A stretch of 64,000 nucleotides of DNA from Comamonadaceae bacterium (GTDB taxonomy: Bacteria; Pseudomonadota; Gammaproteobacteria; Burkholderiales; Burkholderiaceae_C). This document shows, piece after piece, positions 63,452 to 64,000 of this stretch. Below the pieces are notes generated by a model. It was not told the DNA's origin. It ran no database searches and was given only the letters and a program-made list of their open reading frames with translations. The position numbers were made by a program, and so were the translations under genes. The DNA is taken from NCBI GenBank assembly GCA_947445115.1, contig CANFCG010000004.1:1-64000 (forward strand). The letters are read 5' to 3'. How positions within the stretch are numbered: position 1 is the stretch's first letter; each line of letters begins with the position of its first letter.

Positions 63452-63467
63452 ATGGTAGCGCTACCAT
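63452..63467. promoter_or_regulatory. Palindromic LacI-type operator of the glucarate operon
   Basis: ATGGTAGCGCTACCAT is a perfect 16-bp palindrome with a central GC, typical of LacI-family operators. It lies 34 bases before the kdgD start and 70 bases after the stop of the upstream LacI gene. It is different from the TGCAAACG operators of the sucrose regulon, so the two LacI regulators have separate targets. Confidence 0.85.
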
Positions 63468-63536
63468 TTTTTAAGATTGTAACAAGAAAATTTAGACAAA
63501 TGAAAATTTTGATCTAGGGACTTACGCGGATGCGGG

Positions 63537-64000
63537 CTAGGTGCTCGCTCGTTCGATGATCGAAAAGCCCACGTCCACAATCGGCTTGTCGATCGGACGA
63601 CCTTCAGCTTTGTCCATTAGATATTGCGCTGCTAAGCGGCCAATATCACTGCCGTTGATGCGCACGGTGGAAAGCGCTGGTTCAACATCTGCACCAAAGG
63701 GCACATCGCCAAAACCCATGACAGATAAGGTTTTAGGGACGTTGATGCCTTTTGCGATGGCTTCGGTCACGACGCCCATGGCGAGCAAATCGGAGCTGCA
63801 AAAAATTGCGTCAATAGCATTGGAACTAGGACAGGATGCCAAAATTTTGACAAAAGCATCGCGGCCGCTTTTTAAGGTGCGCGAGTCCCCCACGTTGACC
63901 ACATAGACCTCACCCAGTCCCGCAGCGTGCACGGCTTGCTTGAAGGCCGTGGCGCGCCTATCGGCACGTTCGTCTCCTGCCATCACCAGCGCAAAGCGCT
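63537..64000 (-). CDS. LacI-family regulator, C-terminal part (cut by window end)
   Basis: About 154 residues of the C-terminal half of a LacI/GalR-type regulator; the reading frame remains open to base 64000, so the DNA-binding domain lies beyond the window. Visible: RFALVMAGDERADRRATAF at the start of the visible frame, then the effector-domain IDAIFCSSDLLAMGVVTEA and LSVMGFGDVPFGADVEPALSTVRINGSDIG, the family's C-terminal pattern. It is on the same strand as kdgD, 118 bases upstream, and probably binds the 63452 palindrome. The effector should be a sugar acid, by context. Confidence 0.9.
   Translation of the reverse strand, partial: RFALVMAGDERADRRATAFKQAVHAAGLGEVYVVNVGDSRTLKSGRDAFVKILASCPSSNAIDAIFCSSDLLAMGVVTEAIAKGINVPKTLSVMGFGDVPFGADVEPALSTVRINGSDIGRLAAQYLMDKAEGRPIDKPIVDVGFSIIERAST

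Noticed and set aside
63537-64000. LacI pseudogene
   Set aside because: The reading frame stays open to the window edge, so the missing DNA-binding domain is a window cut, not a lesion.

Overview
The window is a contiguous stretch of chromosome from a betaproteobacterium, most likely in the Burkholderiales. This rests on several Bug/TctC-type periplasmic binding proteins, a cytochrome c4-ResB pair, a zf-HC2 anti-sigma pair, GlmU/LeuS/LptE/HolA of the expected type and a moderate GC content. The genus cannot be fixed from the sequence alone. Genes are densely packed, no gene-free gap exceeds 300 bases, and many convergent neighbours overlap at their 3' ends. No phage, insertion sequence or CRISPR array was seen.

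Layout. 1-135: start of an RRM RNA-binding protein. 278-4034: an ECF sigma/anti-sigma pair facing a bufferin-type copper-binding RiPP operon (precursor bufA, MNIO enzyme bufB, partner bufC, DoxX protein, small exported protein). 4080-8408: leuS-lptE-holA. 8381-22012: a sucrose regulon. It has a TonB-dependent receptor, sucrose phosphorylase, an SLC45/SUT-like transporter and zwf-edd-eda on the minus strand, divergent from tonB-exbB-exbD-exbD-TPR-lacI on the plus strand. Two LacI-type operators lie between the two arms. 22051-25809: enoyl-CoA hydratase, DUF2147, acyl-CoA dehydrogenase and TetR with a 20-bp palindrome. 25980-32987: a LuxR-type regulator, exported proteins of unknown role and a two-component pair. 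33000-40879: FAH-family hydrolase, pepN, flavin monooxygenase, AEC transporter, UvrD/Rep helicase. 41064-53627: housekeeping genes (glmU, mtnN, corA, hpf, cNMP-binding protein, YheT-like hydrolase, cytochrome c, tRNA-Arg, SDR reductase, COG0523 GTPase, SGNH-like protein, engB, cytochrome c4, resB). 53631-55941: an unassigned B12-type radical SAM protein and a convergent Cys-rich protein. 55945-64000: a sugar-acid (glucarate) catabolic operon with kdgD, gudD, a KGSA dehydrogenase, three Bug proteins and an RraA-like protein, preceded by a LacI regulator cut by the window end.

How the genes work together. In the sucrose regulon, sucrose would cross the outer membrane through the receptor, powered by the adjacent TonB-ExbB-ExbD. 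It would then cross the inner membrane by the MFS carrier and be split to glucose-1-phosphate and fructose. The resulting hexose phosphates would go to pyruvate and glyceraldehyde-3-phosphate through Zwf, Edd and Eda. Phosphoglucomutase and fructokinase must be encoded elsewhere. In the glucarate operon, glucarate would pass through 5-dehydro-4-deoxyglucarate and 2-oxoglutarate semialdehyde to 2-oxoglutarate. The bufferin operon is the most novel system: it should make a peptide whose cysteines are converted to copper-binding heterocycles, under control of its own sigma factor. Two families of palindromic intergenic repeats also occur. In at least two places they sit directly on the ribosome-binding region of the next gene.
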